From NCBI GenBank assembly GCA_017415715.1, contig JAFQFD010000005.1, positions 1-64,000 on the forward strand: a DNA stretch of 64,000 bases, given 5' to 3'. The translations under genes and the position numbers were made by a program. The notes beneath the pieces are model-generated. The model had not been told where the DNA came from. It made no database searches and saw only the letters and a list, made by a program, of their open reading frames with translations. The DNA comes from Bacteroidales bacterium (GTDB taxonomy: Bacteria > Bacteroidota > Bacteroidia > Bacteroidales > UBA932). Below are positions 8,162-16,300 of this stretch, one piece after another (the stretch's first letter is position 1; the number at the start of each line of letters is the position of its first letter).

Positions 8162-8509
8162 ATGAAGATTGCAGTACCTACAAGAGACGGACGCGTTGAT
8201 GACCACTTCGGCCACTGCGCATACTATACGATTTTCGACGTGATCGACGGAAATATTACTGGATCCAGCAAATTGGCATCACCGGAAGGCTGCGGATGCA
8301 AAAGCGGCATCGCTCCGGTCCTCAGACAGCTGGGAGTCACTGTAATGCTGGCCGGCAACATGGGACAAGGCGCCAAGAATGTACTTGAAGCTCAGCGCAT
8401 TGAGGTGATCAGAGGCTGCAGCGGTGATGTCGAGGATCTGGCCAGATCATATCTGGCAGGACTTGTCAAAGACAATGGGGAAGTGTGCGATCATCACGAT
8501 TGTCACTAA
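8162..8509 (+). CDS. NifB/NifX-family (dinitrogenase Fe-Mo cofactor) domain protein
   Basis: This small 115-residue protein has the NifX/MTH1175-like fold. It opens MKIAVPTRDGRVDDHFGHC, the strand-loop typical of the family, followed by GCGCKSG and LAGNMGQGA. Members bind metal-sulfur clusters; the cellular role outside nitrogen fixation is generally unclear, and no nif genes are seen here. The C-terminus CDHHDCH is unusually rich in His and Cys and could be an added metal site. The start at 8162 was chosen over 8132 because the promoter box TAACTTTG overlaps the longer reading. It faces the GH5 gene across a shared terminator. Confidence 0.83.
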   Translation: MKIAVPTRDGRVDDHFGHCAYYTIFDVIDGNITGSSKLASPEGCGCKSGIAPVLRQLGVTVMLAGNMGQGAKNVLEAQRIEVIRGCSGDVEDLARSYLAGLVKDNGEVCDHHDCH

Positions 8510-8515
8510 AAACAG

Positions 8516-8552
8516 AAGAGCCGCTACCATTTTTTGTGCAGCGGCTCTTTTT
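8516..8552. terminator. Bidirectional terminator between nifX-like and GH5 genes
   Basis: AAGAGCCGCT (8516-8525) pairs with AGCGGCTCTT (8540-8549) around a 14-base loop, followed by a T-rich run. It sits between converging stop codons and can serve both transcripts. Confidence 0.8.
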
Positions 8553-8555
8553 GTT

Positions 8556-9551
8556 TTAATTATTCTGAAGATACTCCTTGAAGAAACGTCCCTGGGTTGT
8601 CGGTGTGAATGTCTCCCAGTCCTCTATCAGCGTTGGTGACCAGTCAACATCAAAGCACCACACGGTGAACGAAATGCCTTTCTTCTCAAAGTACCTGGTG
8701 ATATGCTCGCCATATACATCTGTAGATATCACAGGTATGTGGGCACTTTTTTCGTTTTCAAGGCAGAATCCGATCTCAGTGCAGATCACCGGATATTTAT
8801 CAGCAACGAAGCCGAAGTCAGCTTCCCACTGTTCCTCCCAAGGCTGTTCGCGCTTCATCGGATATGGATGTGACACATATGCGACATTCGGGCGATCGAT
8901 CGGAGCCGTAGCAACCGGAGTCAGATCATACGCCCAGTTGAAGCCTGCGCAGAGGCAGACAGCAGCAGGATTGTAAACGCGTATGGTGTCAATTATCTGC
9001 TCCTGTATGCCTTTCCACTCTTCCCATGTGCATTCTCCGGTGTCAGGAGCTGTCACAGTCGGTTCGTTAAATACTTCATACAATGCAACAGTCGGCTCAT
9101 CCTTATACCTCTGAGCCACCGTACGCCAGAACTTGAAGGTTTCATCAATGTCTGTATTGTACATAGGGTTTGTAAACTTTGCATCCTTGAGGTTACCTAT
9201 CGAATGCCAGTCCATGATGACATACATGCCATGTTTCTTCGCCCATTCGATTCCTTGGTCCATGGCCTCGAAAGCGGCATCCCAGCCCATTCTGTTGATG
9301 TTTGCAGGATGTACCGCAAAGCGTACAACGTTTGCTCCCCAGTCAGCTGCTTCGGCAAAATACCTTTCTGTCCACTGACCTTCAGCAACAAGTTTGACTG
9401 GATCCGAGAAGCACAGGCCTCTGAAGACAAGTTCATTTCCTTGAGGGTCAATGAACTTGTTTCCTTCAACCTTCACCCATGCGCTTTCCTGCTGTGAGGC
9501 GCATGCTGTCATGACAATGGCAACGAATGCCATAAGAAGAGTCTTTTTCAT
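8556..9551 (-). CDS. Glycoside hydrolase family 5 lipoprotein (cellulase-like)
   Basis: This is a retaining beta-glycanase, endoglucanase or mannanase type, of 331 residues. A lipoprotein signal ends MTAC (Cys17), so it is anchored to a membrane and probably faces outward. The (beta/alpha)8 signatures are visible: RGLCFSD near 44, NVVRFAV at 74-80, the acid/base in EVFNEPT (Glu163) and the nucleophile in CTEIGF (Glu259). HPY near 228-230 and the late Trp also fit GH5. It lies 15 bases downstream of a GH13 lipoprotein gene, so the two are probably co-transcribed for glycan breakdown at the cell surface. There are no SusCD partners in the window, so the substrate is open. Confidence 0.87.
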   Translation of the reverse strand: MKKTLLMAFVAIVMTACASQQESAWVKVEGNKFIDPQGNELVFRGLCFSDPVKLVAEGQWTERYFAEAADWGANVVRFAVHPANINRMGWDAAFEAMDQGIEWAKKHGMYVIMDWHSIGNLKDAKFTNPMYNTDIDETFKFWRTVAQRYKDEPTVALYEVFNEPTVTAPDTGECTWEEWKGIQEQIIDTIRVYNPAAVCLCAGFNWAYDLTPVATAPIDRPNVAYVSHPYPMKREQPWEEQWEADFGFVADKYPVICTEIGFCLENEKSAHIPVISTDVYGEHITRYFEKKGISFTVWCFDVDWSPTLIEDWETFTPTTQGRFFKEYLQNN

Positions 9552-9566
9552 AGTAGTCTTGGTTAT

Positions 9567-11000
9567 TTAGCGAATGATATATGTAGTCTCAGGCTGTGCT
9601 GTGCCCTTGAGGACGCCTGCCTCGACTGTGAATGCAGTGCCATATACTTCATCCTTGTACTCACCGTCAGGAAGTGCAGTAGGAAGTTCTACAGGATTTG
9701 CCTCAAGAGCGAAATTGATGACAGCTGCACCCTTGTCGCCACGATTGACAACGATTACTTCACCATCCTCTGAAATCCTTACGTCCTCAAGCTGACCGGC
9801 CATCGCATGGCGGAACTTGTTCACTGCCACAACCTCAGGGTGGAAGAATTCGTCATTTCCACGCGCTCCAAGGAGGTTGTCACCGAAGTAATTCTCGCGT
9901 GTCGAGTTCATAGGACGGCTGTAGAAGAGCGGGGTGCCGTTCTGGCGGGCAGTAAGGAACACCCATCCTGTGCGGATCTGAGCATCGGTAAGGCCTGCGC
10001 TCTCATTTGCATTGCAATATGTGTCATGGCTCTCCACCCATGTTGTAAGGTATTCCGGAGCAGCCCTGTGATACCATGAAAGCAAGTCATGGTCCTTTGC
10101 GCTTCTCTTCCAGAGAACCTCGCGGAGGACATGTCCATAGCTTGAAGCTGTCTGGCCGAAGTAGCCTGCATACTCTTCCTCGGGAACGTTTCTGTCCTGA
10201 AGAACCTCGCCATATACGAAGAGGCTGTCATATGGAATGCAGAGTGACACTCCAAGCACTTCCTTGCGGCCTGTAGCCACATCCCAGAAGTCGTTTTCTG
10301 TAACACCTGCCTCTGTATCGAGAGGGTCTGAATGTACGCCGATATGCTTTGCTGTGTCATAACGGAAACCACGAACACCCATCTCAATGAGCTTGTTTAC
10401 AAACTGCATGTAATATTTCTGGAAGAGGGGATTCTCAGTGTTTACATCAGGAAGTCCGCCAACACCCTGGAGGGTGCACTCGGTGCGGTCGTTATAGTCT
10501 CCGATGCCCTGAAGTCCTTTGCTGTGGAACATCTTCTCACGTCCGCCAACAGCCTCATAGAACTCATCAGTGACAAGGTCGATGTTGAAAGCTGTATGGT
10601 TCGGAAGAACATCCACGAGGACTCTGATATCGTATTTCTTTGCAGAGTCAAGCATCGCCTTCATCTCTTCTTCCGTTCCTACGATATTGTTTCCTACTGT
10701 CCAATCGGTAGGCTGATAATAATGATACCAGTTTCCCTCCTTCTCGTCGAGGATCTTGATGTTTCCGCCTTCAGGGCTGAAGCATGCATTGACAGGAGAA
10801 GTCTGCAGCATGGTGAAGCCGGCATCGGCGATCTGCTTCATGTTCTCTGCGATAGTAGGGAAGTTCCAGCTCCATACATGGAGGATAGTCTCGGTATTGG
10901 TGCTGTTGGGATCATGTGTCATTCGGTCTACCTGACCGTCGTTCTGCGATGCACAGGCAACAAGTCCCAGGCCCGCAATGATGGAAAGAATTCTTTTCAT
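9567..11000 (-). CDS. Alpha-amylase family (GH13) lipoprotein
   Basis: This secreted alpha-glucan hydrolase has 477 residues. The signal peptide ends LVAC, with lipobox Cys16. The catalytic residues are present: Asp215 in GFRYDTAKH, Glu265 in YGEV and Asp326 in ESHD, plus region I VLPNH near 131. I chose the ATG at 10998-11000. The longer reading from 11069 would put 23 residues before a perfect lipoprotein signal. It is the first gene of a two-gene operon with the GH5 protein, and it is the exported counterpart of the cytoplasmic GH13 at 20677. Starch-like substrates are likely from the family. Confidence 0.9.
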   Translation of the reverse strand: MKRILSIIAGLGLVACASQNDGQVDRMTHDPNSTNTETILHVWSWNFPTIAENMKQIADAGFTMLQTSPVNACFSPEGGNIKILDEKEGNWYHYYQPTDWTVGNNIVGTEEEMKAMLDSAKKYDIRVLVDVLPNHTAFNIDLVTDEFYEAVGGREKMFHSKGLQGIGDYNDRTECTLQGVGGLPDVNTENPLFQKYYMQFVNKLIEMGVRGFRYDTAKHIGVHSDPLDTEAGVTENDFWDVATGRKEVLGVSLCIPYDSLFVYGEVLQDRNVPEEEYAGYFGQTASSYGHVLREVLWKRSAKDHDLLSWYHRAAPEYLTTWVESHDTYCNANESAGLTDAQIRTGWVFLTARQNGTPLFYSRPMNSTRENYFGDNLLGARGNDEFFHPEVVAVNKFRHAMAGQLEDVRISEDGEVIVVNRGDKGAAVINFALEANPVELPTALPDGEYKDEVYGTAFTVEAGVLKGTAQPETTYIIR

Positions 11001-11047
11001 TTTTATATTAGTATGAATTAATTGTGCTAATATACTATATTTTTCCG

Positions 11048-11055
11048 TAACTTTG
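11048..11055 (+). promoter_or_regulatory. Bacteroidetes -7 box, TAACTTTG
   Basis: An exact TAnnTTTG match 23 bases before the O-acetyltransferase ATG, in the divergent gap with the amylase gene. Confidence 0.55.
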
Positions 11056-11078
11056 TTAAAACCGTTCAAGTCAAAGAT

Positions 11079-11639
11079 ATGACAGAAAAAGAAATGATGC
11101 TGGCGGGGCTGACATATTCAGCCGTCGACAAGGAACTGCTTGAAGAGCTGAATGCAGTCAAGGAGATAATCCATGACTACAATTCGCTGCGTCCTTCAGA
11201 AACACAGAAAAGACTGGAAATCCTCAAGGGTCTGCTGGGACACATCGAAGATGATGAAGTCATTATCAATCAGCCGTTTTACTGTGATTATGGAAAGCAG
11301 ATCAGCGTAGGCAGACGCTTCTTCGCCAACTTCAACCTCACGATTCTGGACGAGGCTCCGGTCACAATAGGAGATGACTGCTTCATAGGGCCGAACGTGA
11401 GCATATATACAGCATGCCACAGCACTGATCCGATAGAAAGAAACACTCGTGAAGAGTGGGCTGAGCCGGTCACCATCGGAGATAATGTATGGATCGGAGG
11501 AAGCGTGACAATACTGCCTGGTGTGACGATAGGGGACAATGTAACCATCGGAGCCGGCTCGGTAGTGACAAAGGACATTCCAAGTGACACGGTTGCGGTA
11601 GGCAACCCTTGCAAAGTAATAAAACATATAGACAGATAA
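11079..11639 (+). CDS. Sugar O-acetyltransferase (maltose/galactoside acetyltransferase type)
   Basis: This cytoplasmic acetyl-CoA-dependent enzyme of 186 residues belongs to the LacA/Maa/NodL group. The N-terminal maltose-acetyltransferase motif EKEMMLAGLTYSA is present, then a left-handed beta-helix of hexapeptide repeats (GDDCFIGPNVSI and VTIGDNVWIGG onward). The catalytic His lies in TACHSTDP. The C-terminal VAVGNPCKVI is typical. The enzyme acetylates a free sugar or glycoside, possibly as detoxification. It is divergent from the amylase gene and lies four bases ahead of a small secreted protein gene. Confidence 0.9.
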   Translation: MTEKEMMLAGLTYSAVDKELLEELNAVKEIIHDYNSLRPSETQKRLEILKGLLGHIEDDEVIINQPFYCDYGKQISVGRRFFANFNLTILDEAPVTIGDDCFIGPNVSIYTACHSTDPIERNTREEWAEPVTIGDNVWIGGSVTILPGVTIGDNVTIGAGSVVTKDIPSDTVAVGNPCKVIKHIDR

Positions 11640-11643
11640 GACT

Positions 11644-11997
11644 ATGAAGACACTTAAATTCATTTTTGCCGCAGCCGCACTTACAATGCTGCTTTCATTC
11701 ACTGCGCCATTGTCAAAGAAGATGGGCAACCATGTCGCAAAAGTGGAGCGAGAATGTGCAGAATGGACAAAGAGCGACTGGGATAAGTCACGTGAAACAT
11801 TCAACAGCTACATAGATGAGTTCGAAAAGAACTACGCCACCTACAGCAGCGAAGAAAAGGATGCCATCTACAAAAGCATCGGTAAATACAAGGCTCTGCT
11901 GCTCAAGCATAAGATTAACAAGGCTGAAGGCGCACTGAAGGAATTCGGAGAGCGCGTCCCGTCGCTTGTAGAAGGATTCATGAGTGCTTTCGAATAA
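11644..11997 (+). CDS. Small exported protein of unknown function
   Basis: This 117-residue protein is not recognised. A signal peptide of about 22 residues ends near SFTAP. The mature part is strongly helical and charged, with many Lys and Glu and motifs such as WTKSDWDKSRETF and YSSEEKDAIYKSIGKYK, giving an amphipathic or coiled-coil look and probably a periplasmic location. It starts four bases after the acetyltransferase stop, and threonine aldolase follows 12 bases later, so the three form one transcript. Small proteins of this type occur across Bacteroidales; no function should be assumed. Confidence 0.75.
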   Translation: MKTLKFIFAAAALTMLLSFTAPLSKKMGNHVAKVERECAEWTKSDWDKSRETFNSYIDEFEKNYATYSSEEKDAIYKSIGKYKALLLKHKINKAEGALKEFGERVPSLVEGFMSAFE

Positions 11998-12009
11998 TAT
12001 ACAGTCAAT

Positions 12010-13035
12010 ATGTACCAGTTCCAGTGCGATTATAACGAAGGAGCGCACCCTCAAATCATGGAGAGACTCCTCGAAACAAATCTCGAGCAGACCGTAGGAT
12101 ACGGCGAAGACCATTATTGCGCAGCAGCGCGTGAAGCCATCCGCAAAGTCATCGGCAGAAATGATGCTGACGTGCATTTCCTGACCGGAGGCACGCAGGC
12201 AAACGCGACAGTTATATCATCAATCCTCCGTCCGCATCAGGGCGTATTATGCGCTTCGACAGGACACATAAATGTCCATGAGACAGGCGCAATAGAACAT
12301 GGAGGCCATAAGGTCCTCGCAATCGAAGCAGAAAACGGGCTTCTTGGCGCAGAGCAGATACGGAAAGCAATCGAACTGCATTATGCAGAAGACGGTCCGG
12401 AGCACACCGTGCAGCCGGGAATGGTATACATTTCTTTTTCTTCGGAACTGGGCACTATATACACTCTCAAACAGTTGAATGCAATCAGCTCTGTTTGCAA
12501 AGAGTATGGACTTCCACTGTTCATTGACGGCGCCAGAATGGGGTATGGACTGGCATCAGAAGGATGCGACGTGACAGTTCAGGACATTGCTCAGATCGCT
12601 GATGTCTTCTATCTCGGCGGCACCAAGCAGGGTGCGCTGTTCGGCGAGGCTGTCGTCATAACGAACGACTCATTGAAAAAGGACTTCCGATACTTCATCA
12701 AGCAGAATGGGGGAATGCTTGCCAAGGGTCGTCTTCTCGGCATACAGTTCCTCACCCTTTTTGAAGACGACCTATACTTAAAGGTTTCCGAGCACGCCAT
12801 AAGGCAGGCTCTCAGAATCAGAGATGCATTCATGGCAAAGGGATTCGAAATGCTTGTGCAAAGCCCTTCAAATCAGCAGTTTCCGATCCTTGACAACGAA
12901 ACCATGAACCGACTCTCTGAGAACTTCCTGTTCTCGGTATGGCAAAAGATCGACGACACTCATACCGCTGTCCGCTTCTGCACAAGCTGGGCTACAACAG
13001 ACGAGGCCGTCGATGCTCTGATTACAGCAATTTAA
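12010..13035 (+). CDS. ltaE: Low-specificity L-threonine aldolase
   Basis: This is a PLP-dependent fold-type I enzyme that cleaves L-threonine or allo-threonine to glycine and acetaldehyde. At 341 residues it has the usual length. It opens with YQFQCDYNEGAHP, has GGTQANATV binding the cofactor phosphate, LFIDGARMGYGL with the PLP-binding Asp, and the Schiff-base lysine in YLGGTKQG. It overlaps the convergent desulfoferrodoxin gene by four bases at the stop codons. It is likely the last gene of the acetyltransferase transcript. Confidence 0.9.
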   Translation: MYQFQCDYNEGAHPQIMERLLETNLEQTVGYGEDHYCAAAREAIRKVIGRNDADVHFLTGGTQANATVISSILRPHQGVLCASTGHINVHETGAIEHGGHKVLAIEAENGLLGAEQIRKAIELHYAEDGPEHTVQPGMVYISFSSELGTIYTLKQLNAISSVCKEYGLPLFIDGARMGYGLASEGCDVTVQDIAQIADVFYLGGTKQGALFGEAVVITNDSLKKDFRYFIKQNGGMLAKGRLLGIQFLTLFEDDLYLKVSEHAIRQALRIRDAFMAKGFEMLVQSPSNQQFPILDNETMNRLSENFLFSVWQKIDDTHTAVRFCTSWATTDEAVDALITAI

Positions 13036-13409
13036 ACAATCTCTGTCTTCCAGAGCCCGTGAATGTTGCAGTATTCATAGACTGCGACAGGCTTTGACGG
13101 GCATGTGCATACCACAGCTTCCGGAACATCTTTAAGATCGATGCGGATGCCTCCGTTCTCGAGTTCCACATAGATGAATACTATGTGGTGCTCGGGCGTC
13201 ATAGGGTGGGGAACACTTCCGACATCTATTCTGATCTTGCAGTCATCAATGCCGGTAACCACCGGCAGATGCTTCTCGCTGCCAGCATCTTCTGTTGCAG
13301 GGACCATTTCCTGCATCTTTTCTCCACAGCATACAACAGGTACCTTCGAATCGTAGAACTTCACGATCACGTTGCCGCAATGGCGGCATTTGTAGAATTT
13401 CGTTGCCAT
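13032..13409 (-). CDS. dfx: Desulfoferrodoxin (superoxide reductase)
   Basis: This cytoplasmic non-heme iron protein reduces superoxide to peroxide in anaerobes and so protects oxygen-sensitive enzymes such as the glycyl-radical and Fe-S proteins in this window. The 125 residues include the class I desulforedoxin centre (Cys8, Cys11, Cys27, Cys28) and the catalytic square-pyramidal Fe site (His47, His68, His74, Cys114, His117, in SVPHPMTPEHH and YCNIHGLW). The start is the ATG at 13407-13409; the longer frame adds 13 unrelated residues. It overlaps ltaE tail to tail. Confidence 0.92.
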   Translation of the reverse strand: MATKFYKCRHCGNVIVKFYDSKVPVVCCGEKMQEMVPATEDAGSEKHLPVVTGIDDCKIRIDVGSVPHPMTPEHHIVFIYVELENGGIRIDLKDVPEAVVCTCPSKPVAVYEYCNIHGLWKTEIV

Positions 13410-13520
13410 AACAATATGTATTATAAGGACCGAACTCCGGTCATCCAAGGGAAATTACAAAAAACTTACCTTCAAGCGCATCATTTTTAAATATTTTTAT
13501 TTTTATTGAGAAAAAATACC

Positions 13521-13528
13521 TAAATTTG
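13521..13528 (+). promoter_or_regulatory. Bacteroidetes -7 box, TAAATTTG
   Basis: A TAnnTTTG match 29 bases before the NagB-like/PIG-L gene, preceded by an AT-rich stretch. It probably drives the three-gene amino-sugar operon 13558-17962. Confidence 0.5.
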
Positions 13529-13557
13529 TTGATTGGAGTAAAATACATAGAATTGTT

Positions 13558-15474
13558 ATGAAGAAGTTCACATTACCAAAGGACGGAGGCCTCATCGAGG
13601 CCGGATTGCCAAACGGCATCAAGCATACTTTCGAAAGGATTCCGGCTCACATCTTTGAAGACGAAGAAGCAGCAAGCGAGCGTCTGGCAGAGAAGATCGT
13701 AGAGTCGATCAAGGCAAACAACGGAGTATTCAGGCTCGGACTTACAACCGGTTCGTCTCCACTTTCTCTCTACAAAGCTCTTGTAGCAAGATACAAGGCA
13801 GGTGAAGTTTCCTTCAAGGATGTACATATCTACAGTATTGACGAATACTATCCTGCACCGGCAGACGACCACAGCCGCAACAGACGTCTCTATGCGGAAC
13901 TCGTGGCTCAGGTGGACATCAGACCTGAAAACGTACACGTACCTAAACTGACTGAACTTCATGACAGCACATTTGTAACAGAGTTCTGCGCTAAGTATGA
14001 CGAGATGGCGTCAGGACTCGACCTCCTCATCATGGGAACGGGAGAAAAAGGAGAGATCGGCTTCAATGAATTCGCCGCATCCGAGAACAGCCACACAAGG
14101 ACAGTGCTTCTTCCATACGGCTCAAGAAAGAGACAGGCAAAGAACTTCGCCGGCAACCTTGCCGAGACTCCGGACAAGGCTATCGCCATGGGTATCTCCA
14201 CAATGATGAGCGCCAAGAAGATCCACCTCATCGCATGGGGAGAGGACAAGGCCCAGGTGGTAAAGAAGATTGTGGAGGACAAGATGGACCCTTCATGCCC
14301 TGCATCGCTTCTTCAGAGACATGATCACATCACATTCTATGTTGACGAAAACTCAGCATCACTCCTGACCAGAAACGTAGCACCTTGGCTCGTAGGTCCT
14401 TGTGAGTGGACACCTAAATTCATACGTAAGGCTGTCGTATGGCTCTGCGAGCAGGTACACAAGCCGATTCTCAAGCTTACACAGAAAGACTATCTCGCTC
14501 ACGGTCTTGGCGAGCTCCTCGAGCAGCATGGACAATACAGCGATATCAACATCAGAGTATTCAACGACCTTCAGCACACCATTTCAGGATGGCCGGGAGG
14601 AAAGCCGAATGCTGACGACAGCACAAGGCCGGTTCCTTCAAATCCTTTCCCTAAGAGGGTAGTGATCTTCTCACCGCATCCTGACGATGACGTCATCTCA
14701 ATGGGAGGTACATTCATCCGTCTTACAGAGCAGGGACACGACGTTCACGTTGCATATGAGACATCGGGAAACGTTGCAGTTCACGACGACGTGGTTCTCC
14801 AGCACATGGACACCGCACGCGAGCTCGGCTTCGGTGACAGATTCGACGAAGTGAAGGAAATCATAGCATCCAAGAAGCCTGGCCAGCCTGAGCCAAGGGC
14901 GCTTCTCAACCTCAAGGGCGCAATCCGCCGCGCAGAGGCAAAGAGCGCAGTCCGCTCGTTCGGTCTCAACGACCAGACCAACTGCCACTTCCTTAACCTT
15001 CCTTTCTATGAGACAGGAGGCATCAAGAAGGGCGAGCGCACACAGGCCGACATCGACATCATAATCAAGCTTCTCCAGGAAGTGCAGCCACACCAGATCT
15101 ACCTTGCAGGAGACCTTGCTGACCCGCACGGAACACACCGCGTATGTACAGAGGCTGTTCTTGAGGCTATCAACCAGCTTCAGGGCGAGGCATGGCTCAA
15201 GGAATGCCATGTATGGCTCTACAGAGGTGCATGGATGGAGTGGGAGCTCGGAAAGGTAGACATGGCCGTTCCGCTCAGTCCGGACGAAGTGATCAAGAAA
15301 CGTCACGCCATCTATCGCCACCTCTCACAGAAGGATATCGTTCCGTTCCCTGGCGAGGATCCTCGCGAGTTCTGGCAGAGGGCAGAGGAGAGGACAGAGA
15401 ACACAGCACGTCTGTACAACGAGCTCGGAATGGCCGAGTACCAGGCGATCGAAGTATTTGTGAAACTATTTTAA
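13558..15474 (+). CDS. NagB-like / PIG-L (LmbE) deacetylase fusion protein
   Basis: This cytoplasmic 638-residue two-domain protein carries a glucosamine-6-phosphate deaminase-like domain (about 30-300) joined to a PIG-L/LmbE zinc deacetylase domain (about 365-638). The PIG-L motif HPDDD (374-378) and ADPHGTHR (His524, His527) preserve the zinc site. The NagB-like half keeps TTGSSP and IDEYY (Asp95), but the active-site loop reads GEKGEIGFNEF: compared with E. coli NagB, Asp141 is Lys164 and His143 is Glu166, while Glu148 is kept (Glu171). It may therefore bind sugar phosphate without deaminating it. A true nagB follows 12 bases later. Coupled N-deacetylation and sensing is possible but inferred. 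Confidence 0.88.
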   Translation: MKKFTLPKDGGLIEAGLPNGIKHTFERIPAHIFEDEEAASERLAEKIVESIKANNGVFRLGLTTGSSPLSLYKALVARYKAGEVSFKDVHIYSIDEYYPAPADDHSRNRRLYAELVAQVDIRPENVHVPKLTELHDSTFVTEFCAKYDEMASGLDLLIMGTGEKGEIGFNEFAASENSHTRTVLLPYGSRKRQAKNFAGNLAETPDKAIAMGISTMMSAKKIHLIAWGEDKAQVVKKIVEDKMDPSCPASLLQRHDHITFYVDENSASLLTRNVAPWLVGPCEWTPKFIRKAVVWLCEQVHKPILKLTQKDYLAHGLGELLEQHGQYSDINIRVFNDLQHTISGWPGGKPNADDSTRPVPSNPFPKRVVIFSPHPDDDVISMGGTFIRLTEQGHDVHVAYETSGNVAVHDDVVLQHMDTARELGFGDRFDEVKEIIASKKPGQPEPRALLNLKGAIRRAEAKSAVRSFGLNDQTNCHFLNLPFYETGGIKKGERTQADIDIIIKLLQEVQPHQIYLAGDLADPHGTHRVCTEAVLEAINQLQGEAWLKECHVWLYRGAWMEWELGKVDMAVPLSPDEVIKKRHAIYRHLSQKDIVPFPGEDPREFWQRAEERTENTARLYNELGMAEYQAIEVFVKLF

Positions 15475-15486
15475 CATCAGCAATAA

Positions 15487-16278
15487 ATGAGACTCATCAT
15501 CAACCAGGACAGCGCCAAGGGCTCACTCTGGGCGGCGCGTTACATCGTTTCAAGAATCAAGGCAAAGGCCGCAGTAACCGACAAGCCTTTCGTGCTCGGA
15601 CTTCCGACCGGAGGCACACCGATAGCAACATATCAGGAGCTTATCCGCATGTACAAGGCAGGAGAGGTGTCGTTCAAGAATGTCATCACATTCAACATGG
15701 ACGAGTATGTAGGCCTTCCTGAGGAACATCCTGAGAGCTACCACTCATTTATGGCAAGAAACTTCTTCGACCATGTAGACGTGCCGAAGGAGAACATCAA
15801 CATCCTTAACGGAAACGCAGAAGATCTCGCTGCAGAATGCGCAGCATACGAGGCGAAGATCGTCGCTGCCGGTGGCATCGACCTCTTCATGGGCGGTGTT
15901 GGCGAGGACGGTCATCTTGCTTTCAACGAGCCATTCTCATCACTCGTTTCACGCACAAGAGTCAAGAGCCTCACATACGACACAATTCTCGTGAACTCAC
16001 GTTTCTTCGACGGTGACATCAGCAAGGTACCTACGACAGCCCTCACAGTAGGCGTAGGCACAGTTATGGACGCAAAGGAAGTGCTTGTGCTTGCATTCGG
16101 ACACAAGAAGGCGACGGCTCTCAAGAATGCAATCGAAGGAGCATATTCGCACTCTTGCACACTTTCAGCACTTCAGGCGCATCCGCACGGAATCATCGTT
16201 GCGGACGAGCTTGCAGTAGGTGAGCTTAAAGTCAACACTTACAGATACTTCAAAGATATCGAAAAGAACAATCTTTAA
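15487..16278 (+). CDS. nagB: Glucosamine-6-phosphate deaminase
   Basis: This enzyme converts glucosamine-6-phosphate to fructose-6-phosphate and ammonia, the last step of amino-sugar catabolism. At 263 residues it has the usual length. The catalytic residues align with E. coli numbering: Asp72 in NMDEYVGLP, and Asp141, His143 and Glu148 in [11 protein letters not shown]. The phosphate-binding loop [11 protein letters not shown] is near 39-49. It sits between the NagB-like/PIG-L fusion and a phosphohexomutase, forming an amino-sugar interconversion operon. Confidence 0.95.
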   Translation: MRLIINQDSAKGSLWAARYIVSRIKAKAAVTDKPFVLGLPTGGTPIATYQELIRMYKAGEVSFKNVITFNMDEYVGLPEEHPESYHSFMARNFFDHVDVPKENINILNGNAEDLAAECAAYEAKIVAAGGIDLFMGGVGEDGHLAFNEPFSSLVSRTRVKSLTYDTILVNSRFFDGDISKVPTTALTVGVGTVMDAKEVLVLAFGHKKATALKNAIEGAYSHSCTLSALQAHPHGIIVADELAVGELKVNTYRYFKDIEKNNL

Positions 16279-16300
16279 TCTAATCTAATCTTATACTTAT

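Noticed and set aside
10332..11021. 229-codon plus-strand frame opposite the GH13 lipoprotein gene
   Set aside because: It is antisense to conserved catalytic regions, with no recognisable domain.
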